Source: Maricaulis sp965228215 (GTDB lineage: Bacteria; Pseudomonadota; Alphaproteobacteria; Caulobacterales; Maricaulaceae). From it: a DNA stretch of 64,000 bases. The stretch is from assembly GCA_965228215.1 (NCBI GenBank), contig OZ245800.1, positions 1,550,001-1,614,000 on the forward strand, read 5' to 3'. The notes under the pieces were generated by a model. The model saw only the letters and a list, made by a program, of their open reading frames with translations. It was not told the origin of the DNA and ran no database searches. Of this stretch, positions 34,626-44,265 are shown in pieces. Positions within the stretch are counted from its first letter, which is position 1, and every line of letters starts with the position of its first letter. Position numbers and translations under genes: made by a program.

Positions 34626-35642
34626 CTAGGCTCGCCGCCTGCGACGGACAAAGAGGACAAGGAACACCAGCGCCAAGCTCGCGCCGAGAAGCATCCAGAC
34701 GAAATAGTTCCGGGGAGTGGATTCATCCGGCGCAGCCAGGTCGTGTACGTCTTGAACAACCGATGAAATGTCGTCGATAGACTGGGCTTCAAAATACTGT
34801 CCGCCCATCGCCTCGGTCGCGACCCTGAATGCACCGCTGGTGTCTTCGTCCAATTCGATCCCGACCCAAAAGATCGGCAAATCGCGGTCACTCGAGATGA
34901 GCTCAGCTTCGGGCGCGCCGTCTGGAAGCGCGTCAAGTTGGGTCTCTGGCAGGTAATACAGGGTCAGATTGGAGGTGCCGCTTGCGCTCTCCGTACTCCG
35001 CGCCTCGATCGTGGTCAGGCCAGCATTGACGTCAATCGGACCGAAGACACGCCCGGTTTCATCGCCCTGGACGTCGGCGTGCAATTCATTTTCCCCGGAC
35101 CAGAAGGTCAGCGCCATATCAGGTGCGAATTGACCCGGAATCTGCGGTTCCGACACAGCCAAAAGGACACCGGGGTAGGCCAGGTCCACAACAAACCAAT
35201 CGCGGTCGCCAGCCGGATAGATCTCGACCGGAAATGTCACGCGGGGTTCGACCGGAACTGCCTGACCTTGAGTGTCGTTGGGCTCCCCTTCGGGTATCGC
35301 CGCAATCCGGGAGATATTGATCCAGGCGAGTTGTTCCGACGGTTTTCGCATGAGGCCGTCGAATTCGATTTCGACGGGTCCAGCGTCGAGATAACGCGCA
35401 ATCCGGTTGCGAGAGGACTCGCCGAAAATCCGCAATTCAACGATGGCGTCGCTCTCAACCTCGAACCGATAAAACCCAGCTTCAGGGGCTGTGTACAGAA
35501 CCTCGGGAGACGCGTCCGGGGACAGCAAAATGGGGTTCAGTCCAGTTTCCAGTGTAACCGAGTTATCGAGTGCGTCTTGGGCTGCGGTCGATGAGCTCAA
35601 GGCCCAGACCAAGATCATGGCGAGGCAGACAATGCGGATCAT
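34626..35642 (-). CDS. Secreted, C-terminally membrane-anchored protein with PPC-like and VWA-tail segments
   Basis: A 338-residue exported protein. A signal peptide (MIRIVCLAMILVWALSSSTAA) is followed by beta-rich repeats, including the PPC-type hallmark GEPNDTQGQAVPV followed by GDRDWFVVDLAYPG. Near residues 265-310 DLPIFWVGIELDED and ATEAMGGQYFEAQSIDDIS resemble the last strand-helix pieces of VWA domains, without a MIDAS of their own. A membrane helix (FVWMLLGASLALVFLVLF) and RRRRRA end the chain. It starts within the stop of the VWA gene (ATGA). The pair is A/T-richer than its surroundings. Function unknown. Confidence 0.65.
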   Translation of the reverse strand: MIRIVCLAMILVWALSSSTAAQDALDNSVTLETGLNPILLSPDASPEVLYTAPEAGFYRFEVESDAIVELRIFGESSRNRIARYLDAGPVEIEFDGLMRKPSEQLAWINISRIAAIPEGEPNDTQGQAVPVEPRVTFPVEIYPAGDRDWFVVDLAYPGVLLAVSEPQIPGQFAPDMALTFWSGENELHADVQGDETGRVFGPIDVNAGLTTIEARSTESASGTSNLTLYYLPETQLDALPDGAPEAELISSDRDLPIFWVGIELDEDTSGAFRVATEAMGGQYFEAQSIDDISSVVQDVHDLAAPDESTPRNYFVWMLLGASLALVFLVLFVRRRRRA

Positions 35643-38485
35643 CTGGAGCCTCCGCAATCCTGGCCGTCCGCGCATTGTGCGAGGCCCAGCAATCGCCTCG
35701 CTCGATGCATGGCAAGTGCGGGATTGCCGTCGCATTCCTCCTCTCCGTCCGTAAGAACGTAGAGGACGTGACGATTTGCACCCGCAATGCTGGTCAGATT
35801 ATTGGTCGCCTCGGTGATGGCACTGGCGAGGGGCGTCGAATAATCAGGAGACGTCTCCTCCAGAAATGCTTCAAGCGTCTGTCCGTCGCGAGTGAAATCT
35901 GACGAGTGCACACCACAACGATCACGAAAACGGGTAATCGAAACGATGTCGTCCGAGTCTTCGTCGATCTCACCGATCAGTCGCGACACGGCAGCGCGAG
36001 CGGGCTCAAATCGCTGTGCGTCAGCCATGGATCCGGAATTGTCGAGCACGATCGCAATCGCGTCTTCCAATTCGTAATTCAGCGGGATGTCGGTGCGAAA
36101 TGGCGTCTGTTCCCAGTTTTGAATGGCGACTGGGTTTGTCGAGAGAACTGGAATGGTCTCCGGATCACCGTCAATGACGCGATCATCCGGGTCCGCATGA
36201 GCAATTACATAAAAGGTCGCGTCGCCGGAATCGCGGTCCCCAAGGGCTTCATTTGCATTGAAGTTAATCCGCCAGGACTCGGACAAATCATTTTGTGAGG
36301 AGTCAAAGTTTTGTACGGCATGACCCAAACTCACGCAGTCGAGTTGAACGGGCTCCGAAAAGCGCAAGACCGCCAGTAGATCACCGTCGAGTCCGTCTCG
36401 GTTAAAGCCCCTCTCCTGCACCATCACGCGCGTCAGCGCCTGGTCGAGGCTCGGCCCTGGTCCAAACGCTTCATGTTCCGCCAGGGCACGATCCAGTTTC
36501 TGATAATAGCGTCTGAGATGGCCGTGCAGGCGCAGATGATTAAGTGCGTTTATGCGTTCGATATCCGCCGAGACGACGCGAACACTTGCTTCGAGCGTGG
36601 CAAAATCAATCCTGGCTTCGACTTCTGATAGTAGGACAGCCTGAACAGCAGTTATGACCAAGCCTCGGAACATGTTGCCCCGAGATGCGGCAGCTGGAGA
36701 CTGACCGGCCGGTATGCGCGCCGTCGGCACGACATTATTGCGAAGAAAATCATCGAAACTCGTCGACAAGCGTGCACTGCCTCGGCGTGCGAGATCTCGG
36801 GCGACATGTTGCGCTGCGTGCGGTTTGACCAGCACACCCATAAATGAACGGGTTGCCATTCGATATGTCAGTGGGTTGCTGATGTGACGGAAGGCAGCAT
36901 GCGCGTCGTCAGCCGCCTCTTCAGGTGTGAGTTCGGTCCCCAACGCTGCCAATGGATCGGCGCCGCGATAGCAGTACCGACCCAATGGACCGGATGCGAT
37001 GCCAGCGTGTAGACGATCATCGTTACGCCGAGTGTCGGCGAAAACCAGCGCACACCGGTCCTGTGCGTAGTTGGAGATCAGGTGGTTGTAGATCTCTTCC
37101 TCTGTGCCTTCGGGCATTCCGCCCCGCCCATAGCGAGGCCCGAACCAACGCCGCATTTCTTGCAGGTACGGATACAAGCTGTCCGCTGTTACGCTGTCGA
37201 TGAATGCGGCCTGCTCCGAATTTGATAGGGCATTCTGTCTGGCATCGGCGAACAGACGGTCGGAATAGGCGAGCACACCCTGTATATCGGGTCCCCGGCG
37301 CCGCAATTGAGGACTACCGCCGGCGACACTCGTCCAGGCGATGCTCCCGAGCTCCCGCAAGTCCTGGTAGCGCAAGAGTGCGGATATGGCCACGCTGACG
37401 CCGAGAGGCACGCCCGCTGCAACGTCCCGGCCGGTCGTGACGCCGAAGTCCAGTAGATTATAGTAGGTTCGTCCAACAGCGGCAGAATTGATCTGGCGAA
37501 CGAGCGCTTGTGAGGCACGCTGATGTTCCGCCAGCGTCTGCTGTGCATTGGCATAGTGAAGATCGACAGCGGCGCTCTCACGTTCGATTGCTATGGCCAA
37601 TCCGCGCCGCAAAAAGCGAACGATGGCCCGGTCCGCAGCATCGATTTGCTCGGATCCTTCCCACCGCAGAGACAAAGTGTCTGCATCAGTGTCAGAGAAG
37701 GCAACGGAAACGAGCTCTGGCGGAAAGACGTTCGTGGCGCGCGCATCGAGCTCAAATCGTGCGTCTCGCAGACGCGATAATGCCGTGGAGTAATCGCTCC
37801 ACGCCGATTCAGATTGGTCGACACCATTCTCATAGGCCTGTTCGGCTGCAGCGCGGTTCTCTTGCGCTTCTTGAATCTGGAACAGAGCATCCGGTGTTTC
37901 GCCGGGACCGATTTGTTGGTCCAGGAATTCAAGATGGTTGGCTGCGGATCGATAAGTGGCCGCCGCACCGAGAATAGCTTCTGCGCGTGTGCGTGTTTCT
38001 GGGGCCAGCGAACCAAGATCGCTCGCATCGGCCGGCAGGCCCAGAAAACCAGCCAGAGAGCCCAATGTCGGTTCGTCGTCATCGAGCAAAATCAACAGCA
38101 TGTCGCTTTGGCTAACGCCCTGTCGAACCATGATCGTCATGGCTTGCCGCTGGCGTACAAGGGCCTGATGAGCCTGTTCCGCGCGGGTTCGTTCAAATCG
38201 TATCTGCGGTTCCAGAAGACCCGTTTCGATGGCCCGAACTTCAGTCAATCGTTGCAATAACTGCCGCGCGTTCTGCTCTGCCGTTTGATAGGCGGAGCGG
38301 GCCGTTTCAGCAGCCGTTCTTAGCTGGCGCAGTTGAACGAGTTCACTCGATTCCGTGCCCTGGCCTAGCGATGGAGGGGCGGGGCAGCTCGCGGCTTCGT
38401 CGGCTTGCCACGCATGGGCTTCAAAACCGAAGGAAATCGCGGCGGTAAACGCCATGGCGATACGTGGATAGGCCCAGTCTCGCAT
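35639..38485 (-). CDS. Large secreted coiled-coil protein with C-terminal VWA domain
   Basis: A 948-residue exported protein with a signal peptide (residues 1-26, ending EAHAW). Residues about 50-280 are heavily helical and coiled-coil-like (LRTAAETARSAYQTAEQNAR). The middle region is unrecognised. The C-terminal VWA domain starts near residue 805 with a full MIDAS: DNSGSM at 815, a Thr in DYSTPLASAI, and VLTDGEEECD near 912. The domain stops early, after RRLLGLAQCADGQDC, where final strands are normally expected; the next protein carries a segment that looks like them. Cysteines near the C-terminus may form disulfides. The role of this A/T-richer unit is unknown. Confidence 0.72.
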   Translation of the reverse strand: MRDWAYPRIAMAFTAAISFGFEAHAWQADEAASCPAPPSLGQGTESSELVQLRQLRTAAETARSAYQTAEQNARQLLQRLTEVRAIETGLLEPQIRFERTRAEQAHQALVRQRQAMTIMVRQGVSQSDMLLILLDDDEPTLGSLAGFLGLPADASDLGSLAPETRTRAEAILGAAATYRSAANHLEFLDQQIGPGETPDALFQIQEAQENRAAAEQAYENGVDQSESAWSDYSTALSRLRDARFELDARATNVFPPELVSVAFSDTDADTLSLRWEGSEQIDAADRAIVRFLRRGLAIAIERESAAVDLHYANAQQTLAEHQRASQALVRQINSAAVGRTYYNLLDFGVTTGRDVAAGVPLGVSVAISALLRYQDLRELGSIAWTSVAGGSPQLRRRGPDIQGVLAYSDRLFADARQNALSNSEQAAFIDSVTADSLYPYLQEMRRWFGPRYGRGGMPEGTEEEIYNHLISNYAQDRCALVFADTRRNDDRLHAGIASGPLGRYCYRGADPLAALGTELTPEEAADDAHAAFRHISNPLTYRMATRSFMGVLVKPHAAQHVARDLARRGSARLSTSFDDFLRNNVVPTARIPAGQSPAAASRGNMFRGLVITAVQAVLLSEVEARIDFATLEASVRVVSADIERINALNHLRLHGHLRRYYQKLDRALAEHEAFGPGPSLDQALTRVMVQERGFNRDGLDGDLLAVLRFSEPVQLDCVSLGHAVQNFDSSQNDLSESWRINFNANEALGDRDSGDATFYVIAHADPDDRVIDGDPETIPVLSTNPVAIQNWEQTPFRTDIPLNYELEDAIAIVLDNSGSMADAQRFEPARAAVSRLIGEIDEDSDDIVSITRFRDRCGVHSSDFTRDGQTLEAFLEETSPDYSTPLASAITEATNNLTSIAGANRHVLYVLTDGEEECDGNPALAMHRARRLLGLAQCADGQDCGGSR

Positions 38486-38673
38486 ACCTGCCTCCCCTGT
38501 GACGCGAGTGGACTAGTTTACATCAATCTGCGCGAGAGTCATGAAAGGCCCGATCTTGGAGATTTTTGATCTGTGGCTGGTCGCAAGATTAAATCAACAA
38601 CAGCTCGCGATTCCCGTCACATCACCTATATTCCCACACGCATTCTCCTTTCACGCTCAGAACCGGCCCGTCC

Positions 38674-40656
38674 ATGACCGATTTTCTCCTGCTTGCCTTC
38701 ACCTTCCTGATCGCCGGTGTCATCGCGGTGCCGATCGCCACCCGGCTCGGACTGGGGTCCGTGCTCGGCTATCTGATCGCCGGCATCCTGATCAGCCCGA
38801 TCCTGCGCTGGGAAGGCGTGGACGTGATCTCGATCCAGCATTTCGCCGAGTTCGGTGTGGTCATGATGCTCTTCCTGGTCGGTATGGAATTGGAGCCGAA
38901 ACGCCTCTGGGAAATGCGCTCGCGCCTGCTCGGCCTCGGGGGTCTGCAGGTGGGTGTCACGGTGCTGGCGGTCATGGGTATCGCCATGGCGATGGGCCAG
39001 CCCTGGCAGGTCTCGCTGGCGATTGGTTTCGTGCTGGCCCTGTCCTCGACGGCGATCGTGCTCCAGACTTTGAACGAAAAGGGTCTGATGCGCAGTGATG
39101 GCGGACGGTCGGGCTTTTCGGTCCTGCTGTTCCAGGACATAGCCGTCATCCCGATGCTGGCAATCATCCCGCTCCTCGTCCTGCCCGACCTGGTCGGGGG
39201 CGGCTATGCCGAAGCCGGCCATGCCGCCGAGGCGGCCCACGCCGACGCTGCCCACGCTGTTGATGGTCACGGTGCCAGTCACGGTGCCAGTCACGGTGAA
39301 GGTGACGGTCATGGCGAGGCGCATGGCGGGGACGGCCATGGTCCTGCGCCGAGCCTGGTGGCCGGTCTGCCGGGCTGGGCCGCGGCCCTGGTGACGCTGG
39401 GTGCGATCGGTGCGGTCATCCTGATCGGTGGTTATCTGACGCGTCCGCTGTTCCGCTTCATCGCTCGCGCACAATTGCGCGAACTCTTCACCGGCACGGC
39501 GCTGATGCTGGTGATCGGTATCGCGCTCCTGATGTCCCTGGTCGGATTGTCACCGGCGCTGGGCACATTCATTGCCGGTGTGGTCCTCGCCAACAGCGAA
39601 TACCGGCACGAGCTGGAATCCGACATCGATCCCTTCCGCGGCCTGTTGCTGGGTCTCTTCTTCATGACCGTGGGTGCCGGGATCAATTTCGGCCTGCTCG
39701 CCGAGAACTGGACCGTGCTGATCGGCGCCACGCTGGGGCTGATGGCGTTGAAAGGCGTGATCCTGCTGGGTCTGGGCCATTTCTTTGGCCTGCGCGGTGC
39801 GGATCGCTGGCTGCTGGCGCTGGGTCTGGCGCAGGCGGGTGAATTCGGTTTCGTCCTCCTCTCCTTCACCGTGGCGAGCTCGGTCATCCCGGCGCCGATC
39901 GCGGACCAGCTGTCGCTGATCGTGGCCATGTCGATGCTGCTCACCCCGGTGCTCTTCATCGTCTACGACAAGCTGATCGCGAAGCATTTCTCCGGCGAGC
40001 AGGAACGCGAAGCCGACGAGATGGACGAGCACAATCACGTCATCATCGCCGGTCACGGCCGGGTGGGCGGTATCGTCAGCCGCATGCTGAGTGTTGCGGG
40101 ATATCCGGCCACGGTGGTCGATTTCAGTTCGCGTCAGCTCGAGCGCCTGCGCACATTCGGCATCCATGCCTATTTCGGTGATGCGACACGCCCCGACCTC
40201 CTGCATGCGGCGGGTATCGAGGAGGCGAAACTCCTGGTTATCGCGATCGACGACAAGGAACAGATCACCGAACTCGTGCGTTATGCCACGCAGAACTGGC
40301 CGCACCTGCATGTCACGGCCCGCGCGGTCGACCGACATCACGTCTACGAGCTCTGGGAAGCCGGTTGCCGGGATATCATCCGCGAGACCTATGACAGCTC
40401 CCTGCGCATGGGCCGGTCCGCGTTCGAGGCGCTTGGCATCCCGCGTGATCACGCCGATCGCATGACGGACGCGTTCAACGAGCTCGACCGGCGGTCGATG
40501 ATCGCCCTGGCCGATGTCTATGACTCGACTATTCCCGCCGAGCAGAACGAGACCTATGTGGCCAAGGTCAAGGAGATCCGCGGTCCGTGGGAGGAAGAGC
40601 TGGGCAATCGCATGAAGGCTGCCCGCGAGGCCGCCGAGGGCGCCGTCGAGGACTAG
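38674..40656 (+). CDS. Kef-type monovalent cation:proton antiporter (CPA2) with TrkA-N domain
   Basis: A 660-residue KefB/KefC-like transporter. Twelve or so helices carry the CPA2 signatures (LFLVGMELEPKRLWEMRSRL, SSTAIVLQTLNEKGLM, SPALGTFIAGVVLANSEYRH). A Rossmann-type TrkA-N domain at residues about 450-580 (HVIIAGHGRVGGIVSRMLSV) binds NAD(H). An unusual histidine- and acid-rich loop lies at residues about 180-225 between helices. It would export K+ or exchange Na+/K+ for protons. No KefF/G partner is nearby. Its stop overlaps the convergent ABC transporter stop. Confidence 0.93.
   Translation: MTDFLLLAFTFLIAGVIAVPIATRLGLGSVLGYLIAGILISPILRWEGVDVISIQHFAEFGVVMMLFLVGMELEPKRLWEMRSRLLGLGGLQVGVTVLAVMGIAMAMGQPWQVSLAIGFVLALSSTAIVLQTLNEKGLMRSDGGRSGFSVLLFQDIAVIPMLAIIPLLVLPDLVGGGYAEAGHAAEAAHADAAHAVDGHGASHGASHGEGDGHGEAHGGDGHGPAPSLVAGLPGWAAALVTLGAIGAVILIGGYLTRPLFRFIARAQLRELFTGTALMLVIGIALLMSLVGLSPALGTFIAGVVLANSEYRHELESDIDPFRGLLLGLFFMTVGAGINFGLLAENWTVLIGATLGLMALKGVILLGLGHFFGLRGADRWLLALGLAQAGEFGFVLLSFTVASSVIPAPIADQLSLIVAMSMLLTPVLFIVYDKLIAKHFSGEQEREADEMDEHNHVIIAGHGRVGGIVSRMLSVAGYPATVVDFSSRQLERLRTFGIHAYFGDATRPDLLHAAGIEEAKLLVIAIDDKEQITELVRYATQNWPHLHVTARAVDRHHVYELWEAGCRDIIRETYDSSLRMGRSAFEALGIPRDHADRMTDAFNELDRRSMIALADVYDSTIPAEQNETYVAKVKEIRGPWEEELGNRMKAAREAAEGAVED
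39271..39294 (+). repeat. In-frame 12-bp tandem repeat in the Kef antiporter
   Basis: Two exact copies of ggtgccagtcac follow each other, encoding GASH twice, with a degenerate third copy after them. They sit within the His-rich loop of the antiporter, so the loop has probably grown by slippage. Confidence 0.8.
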
Positions 40657-42545
40657 TCGGCCGGCACCGCTTCGCGCGGCCGCGAGAATTGCAGCTCGAT
40701 ATAGCGGGCATAGAGACCGCCGCGGGCCAGCAATTCCTCGTGCGTGCCCTGGTCCACCACCTGGCCCTCATCCATCACGATGATGCTGTCGGCATTGCGG
40801 ACCGTGGCCAGACGGTGCGCAATCACCAGCGTGGTGCGGTCTCTAGAGAGGACGTCGAAGGCAGACTGGATGATCTGCTCGCTCTCTGAATCAAGGGCGC
40901 TGGTGGCCTCGTCGAGCAGCAGGATCGGCGCCTTGCGAAGCACGGCACGGGCGATGGCCAGGCGCTGGCGCTGTCCGCCGGAAAGCGTCGAGGCCTGTTC
41001 ACCCAGCTGCGTGTCATAACCTTCCGGCAGGGCCTCGATGAAGCCATGCGCATTCGCCACTTCTGCGGCCTCCCGGATTTCCGCGTCGGACGCGTCGGGA
41101 CGGCCGAAGCGGATATTGTCCGAGACCGAACCGGAGAAGAGCGGGGCGTTCTGCTGCACGATCGACATCGTGTCACGCAGGGCCCGGGGATCGAGAGAGC
41201 GGATGTCGACACCATCAATGGTGATGCGTCCGCCCTGGGGATCGTAGAGACGCAGGAGAAGCTGGAAGAGCGTGCTCTTGCCGGCACCGGACGGCCCGAC
41301 GATCGCCACCGTCCTGGCCGGGGGGATGGCAAGGGAGACGGAGCTCAGGGCGGTATCGTCGGGCCGCGCCGGATAGGAGAAATCCACGTTTTCGAAAGCG
41401 ATCTCGCCGCGCACCTCGGCAGGCAGCGAGGCGGGCTCGTCCGGCGCCGTGATGTCGGCGGTCGCGGAGAGCAATTCCATCAGGCGTTCGGTCGCGCCGG
41501 CTGCGCGCATGACCTCGGTATAGGTTTCGGTGAGCATGCCAACACCGCTGACCGCTACGAAGGCGTACATGACAAATTGCGTCATCGCGCCCGGCGTGAT
41601 GGCGCCGGACTGGACCTGGACGGCACCGAACCAGAGCACGGCGATCAGGCCGGTCAGGATCACCGTGAAGATGATTGCCGTCATCAGGGCCCGTGTGCTG
41701 ATGCGTTTCAGTGCAGCCTGGAAGGTGGTCTCCACCGCGTCGCCGAACCGCAGTCTTTCTTCCGGTTCGCGGGTAAAGGCCTGGACGGTCTCGATCGCCT
41801 GCAGGCTTTCGCTCGCCCGCGCTGAGGCGTCGGCGAGATTGTCCTGGCTGGACCGGGACAATCGCTGGACCCGCCGTCCGAACAGTACGATGGGTCCGAG
41901 GATGACGGGGCCGAGGCCCAGCACCATGAGGGCCAGCTGCCAGTTCACGACGACCATCAGGGCGAGGGCGCCCACCGTTGTCGCCACAGTGCGCAGCGCC
42001 ACCGAGACCGACGAGCCGACCACGGTCTGGATCAGCGTCGTATCCGTTGTCAGGCGCGACAGGACTTCGCCGGTCCGGGTCGAGACGTAGAAGCTGGGGC
42101 TCAGCTCCAGGAGGTGATCGAAGACGGCGCGGCGCAGATCGGCCACGACCCGTTCGCCCAGCCGGCTGATGAAGTAGAAGCGCATGGCGCTGGCCACACC
42201 CAGCGCGAAGGCGACGCCCATTCCGGCCAGGAAATAGGCGGAGAGGTCGGGACCGAAGGCGAAGGCTGAACAGAGCTCCGCGTCCGACGCACCGCCGAAA
42301 CCGCAATCCACCACCAGGCGGAAGGCGGCCGGCAGAAGCAGGGTCAGTGCCGAGGCGAGCACCAGGAAGAGGGCGAAGGCCAGCAGGAGAGCCGGGTAAC
42401 GCAGCACATAGGGCACCAGGCGGCGCAGGGGCTGCAGGCTCTTGGCCTTTTCCCGGTGTTCCGCGTCGCGCTCGAGTTCCGCGGCGAATCCGGAACCGCG
42501 ATCAGCGTCCGCGGATCGGGCTTTTGCAGTCTGGGTCTCGGACAC
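40653..42545 (-). CDS. ABC exporter, fused permease-ATPase (MsbA/LmrA type)
   Basis: A 630-residue half-transporter: six membrane helices at residues about 40-330, then an ATPase. Walker A is VGPSGAGKSTLFQLLLR, the ABC signature is STLSGGQRQRLAIARAVL, Walker B is ILLLDEATSALD, and the H-loop is LVIAHRLATV. The GTG at 42545 is preferred because GGAG lies about seven bases upstream; an earlier GTG gives an unusual extension. Such exporters flip lipids or extrude drugs. Nothing nearby names the substrate. Confidence 0.92.
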   Translation of the reverse strand: MSETQTAKARSADADRGSGFAAELERDAEHREKAKSLQPLRRLVPYVLRYPALLLAFALFLVLASALTLLLPAAFRLVVDCGFGGASDAELCSAFAFGPDLSAYFLAGMGVAFALGVASAMRFYFISRLGERVVADLRRAVFDHLLELSPSFYVSTRTGEVLSRLTTDTTLIQTVVGSSVSVALRTVATTVGALALMVVVNWQLALMVLGLGPVILGPIVLFGRRVQRLSRSSQDNLADASARASESLQAIETVQAFTREPEERLRFGDAVETTFQAALKRISTRALMTAIIFTVILTGLIAVLWFGAVQVQSGAITPGAMTQFVMYAFVAVSGVGMLTETYTEVMRAAGATERLMELLSATADITAPDEPASLPAEVRGEIAFENVDFSYPARPDDTALSSVSLAIPPARTVAIVGPSGAGKSTLFQLLLRLYDPQGGRITIDGVDIRSLDPRALRDTMSIVQQNAPLFSGSVSDNIRFGRPDASDAEIREAAEVANAHGFIEALPEGYDTQLGEQASTLSGGQRQRLAIARAVLRKAPILLLDEATSALDSESEQIIQSAFDVLSRDRTTLVIAHRLATVRNADSIIVMDEGQVVDQGTHEELLARGGLYARYIELQFSRPREAVPAD

Positions 42546-42623
42546 GATCTCTCTCCGGGCTCCGCGGTGGAGCCGCTGCCTGTGTCTCACACTTGGGGCT
42601 GTTCGCTCAGATCACAAGCCGTT

Positions 42624-43247
42624 TCAGTGCGGTTTGCGGGCGATGAAGAAGGCAGCGAGGCTCTTTTCCTTCTGCCAGCGATGCTCGATCTCGAAGCCGG
42701 CATCGATGAGTTCGGCTTCCAGCTCGTCGGCGGTGAAGAAGCGCACCAGCGGAATCTTGCCCAGCCATTGGCCAAACGGCAGGACCAGTCGCAGCAGCGG
42801 CATGCGGCCTTTCAGGACCGCCGTGCTCGAGACGAAAACCCCGCCCGGTTTGACGGTCCGGAAGATCCGGCGGACCGCACCCTTCCAGTCGTCGAGCAGG
42901 TGAAGAAGGCTCAGTGCCAGCACAGCGTCATAGTGATCGTCGGGCAGATCCAGCGCCTCGAAGCTCGATTGGCGGTAAGTGATGTTGGAGATGTCGGCTG
43001 CGTCGGTCTTGTCCTGCGCAATGCGCAGCATCTCGCCCGAGACGTCGGTGGCCAGGATGTGTCTGACATGGGGCGCGTGCAGGATCGCCGTCGATCCGGT
43101 CCCGCAGCCGATTTCCAGCACGTCGCTCTCGGGCGTGAAGGCGTCGCGTGTCCGTTCCAGCTTCGTCTCGTAGGCGGCTTCGTCCTTGATGGGCTGGCGC
43201 GCGTATTTCTCGGCGGCCCGGTCCCAGAAGGCGGCTTCGTTTTTCAT
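42624..43247 (-). CDS. SAM-dependent class I methyltransferase
   Basis: A 207-residue methyltransferase. Motif I is DVLEIGCGTGSTAILHAPHV, the acidic turn follows as ILATDVSGEMLRIAQ, and motif IV is YDAVLALSLLHLLDDWKGAV. The N-terminal start MKNEAAFWDRAAEKYARQP is seen in a small family often acting on small molecules, possibly UbiE-like. The divergent LysR gene may control it. Substrate unknown. Confidence 0.85.
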   Translation of the reverse strand: MKNEAAFWDRAAEKYARQPIKDEAAYETKLERTRDAFTPESDVLEIGCGTGSTAILHAPHVRHILATDVSGEMLRIAQDKTDAADISNITYRQSSFEALDLPDDHYDAVLALSLLHLLDDWKGAVRRIFRTVKPGGVFVSSTAVLKGRMPLLRLVLPFGQWLGKIPLVRFFTADELEAELIDAGFEIEHRWQKEKSLAAFFIARKPH

Positions 43248-43365
43248 GGTGTCATCCCTGTTCGGCGGGTTTGGACCCGCTGCTCATTGCGTTGATGTTC
43301 TGATGTACATATACGTAATTCGAACATAAAGAGCTGAAAATCCGATATCTGGTATACGTGAATCA
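43248..43365. promoter_or_regulatory. Divergent control region, methyltransferase / LysR gene
   Basis: This A/T-rich 118-base gap contains two copies of tatacgtaatt-like sequence, at 43310-43320 and 43353-43363 (tatacgtgaat). LysR proteins commonly bind such paired sites upstream of themselves and a divergent target. The second copy directly abuts the LysR start codon. Confidence 0.45.
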
Positions 43366-44265
43366 ATGAATTGGCAGGCGATCAATTTTGACTGGAACCA
43401 GGTGCGCAGCTTCCTGGCGACCGTGGAGGAAGGATCTTTTTCCGCTGCAGCGCGCGCACTTGGTCTCACCCAGCCGACGCTGAGCCGGCAGATCACCGCC
43501 CTGGAACAATCACTGGGCGTGACCCTTTTCGAACGCGGCCACCGCTCGATGGGCGTCACCGAGGCGGGTCTCGAACTGCTGGAACATGTGCGGGCGATGG
43601 GCGAGGCGGCGGGCCGGATCTCGATCGCAGCGTCGGGCCAGTCCCTCGAGATCGAGGGCCGGGTCACCCTGACCTGTACCTCTGTCATGGGCGCGTATTT
43701 CCTGCCGCCGGTGATGGAGAAACTCCGCGAGCGGGCTCCGGGCATCATCGTCGACATCGTGGCGTCGAATGATGTGCGTGACCTGAAAAAGCGCGAAGCA
43801 GACATCGCCCTGCGCCATGCGCGTCCGGAACAACCCGACCTGATTGCCCGGCTCTTGCGGGAAACCACGGGCGGTCTCTACGCCTCACCGGCCTTTCTCG
43901 ACCGGGTTGGACGGCCGTCGACGCCCGAGGAGGCCGCGAAGCTGGACTTCATCGGCTTCGACCAGAATGAACGGGCCTTGCCCTATTTCCACGAGATCGG
44001 ATTGCCCCTGGGTCTGGAGAATTTCAAGATCAGTTCCGGCAGCGGCGAGGTCGAGATCGCGATGGTGGAACAGGGGCTGGGCGTGGGCGTCCTGACAAAG
44101 GACGTGGCCAGCTTCCATCCCCATCTCGAACGCGTCCTGCCTGACCTGCCGCCGATCATGGTTCCGGTCTGGCTGGTCACGCACAGGGAATTGCACACCA
44201 GCCGGCGTATCCGGCTGGTCTTCGATCTTCTCGCGGAGGAGATTTCGAGCTGGAAGCCCGGCTGA
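43366..44265 (+). CDS. LysR-family transcriptional regulator
   Basis: A 299-residue LysR protein. The helix-turn-helix is at residues about 10-65 (FLATVEEGSFSAAARALGLT, QPTLSRQITALEQSLGVTLF), followed by a linker and a two-lobe periplasmic-binding-like effector domain (SSGSGEVEIAMVEQGLGVGV). It is divergent from the methyltransferase gene, its probable target, and ends one base before the convergent ferredoxin reductase gene. Confidence 0.92.
   Translation: MNWQAINFDWNQVRSFLATVEEGSFSAAARALGLTQPTLSRQITALEQSLGVTLFERGHRSMGVTEAGLELLEHVRAMGEAAGRISIAASGQSLEIEGRVTLTCTSVMGAYFLPPVMEKLRERAPGIIVDIVASNDVRDLKKREADIALRHARPEQPDLIARLLRETTGGLYASPAFLDRVGRPSTPEEAAKLDFIGFDQNERALPYFHEIGLPLGLENFKISSGSGEVEIAMVEQGLGVGVLTKDVASFHPHLERVLPDLPPIMVPVWLVTHRELHTSRRIRLVFDLLAEEISSWKPG

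Noticed and set aside
35639..35642. Frameshift splitting one VWA gene into two
   Set aside because: The downstream frame has its own signal peptide and an ATGA overlap, so two genes are more likely, although the VWA segments look complementary.
39265..39330. CRISPR-like short repeats
   Set aside because: The repeats are in frame inside the Kef gene, 12 bases long with no spacers.
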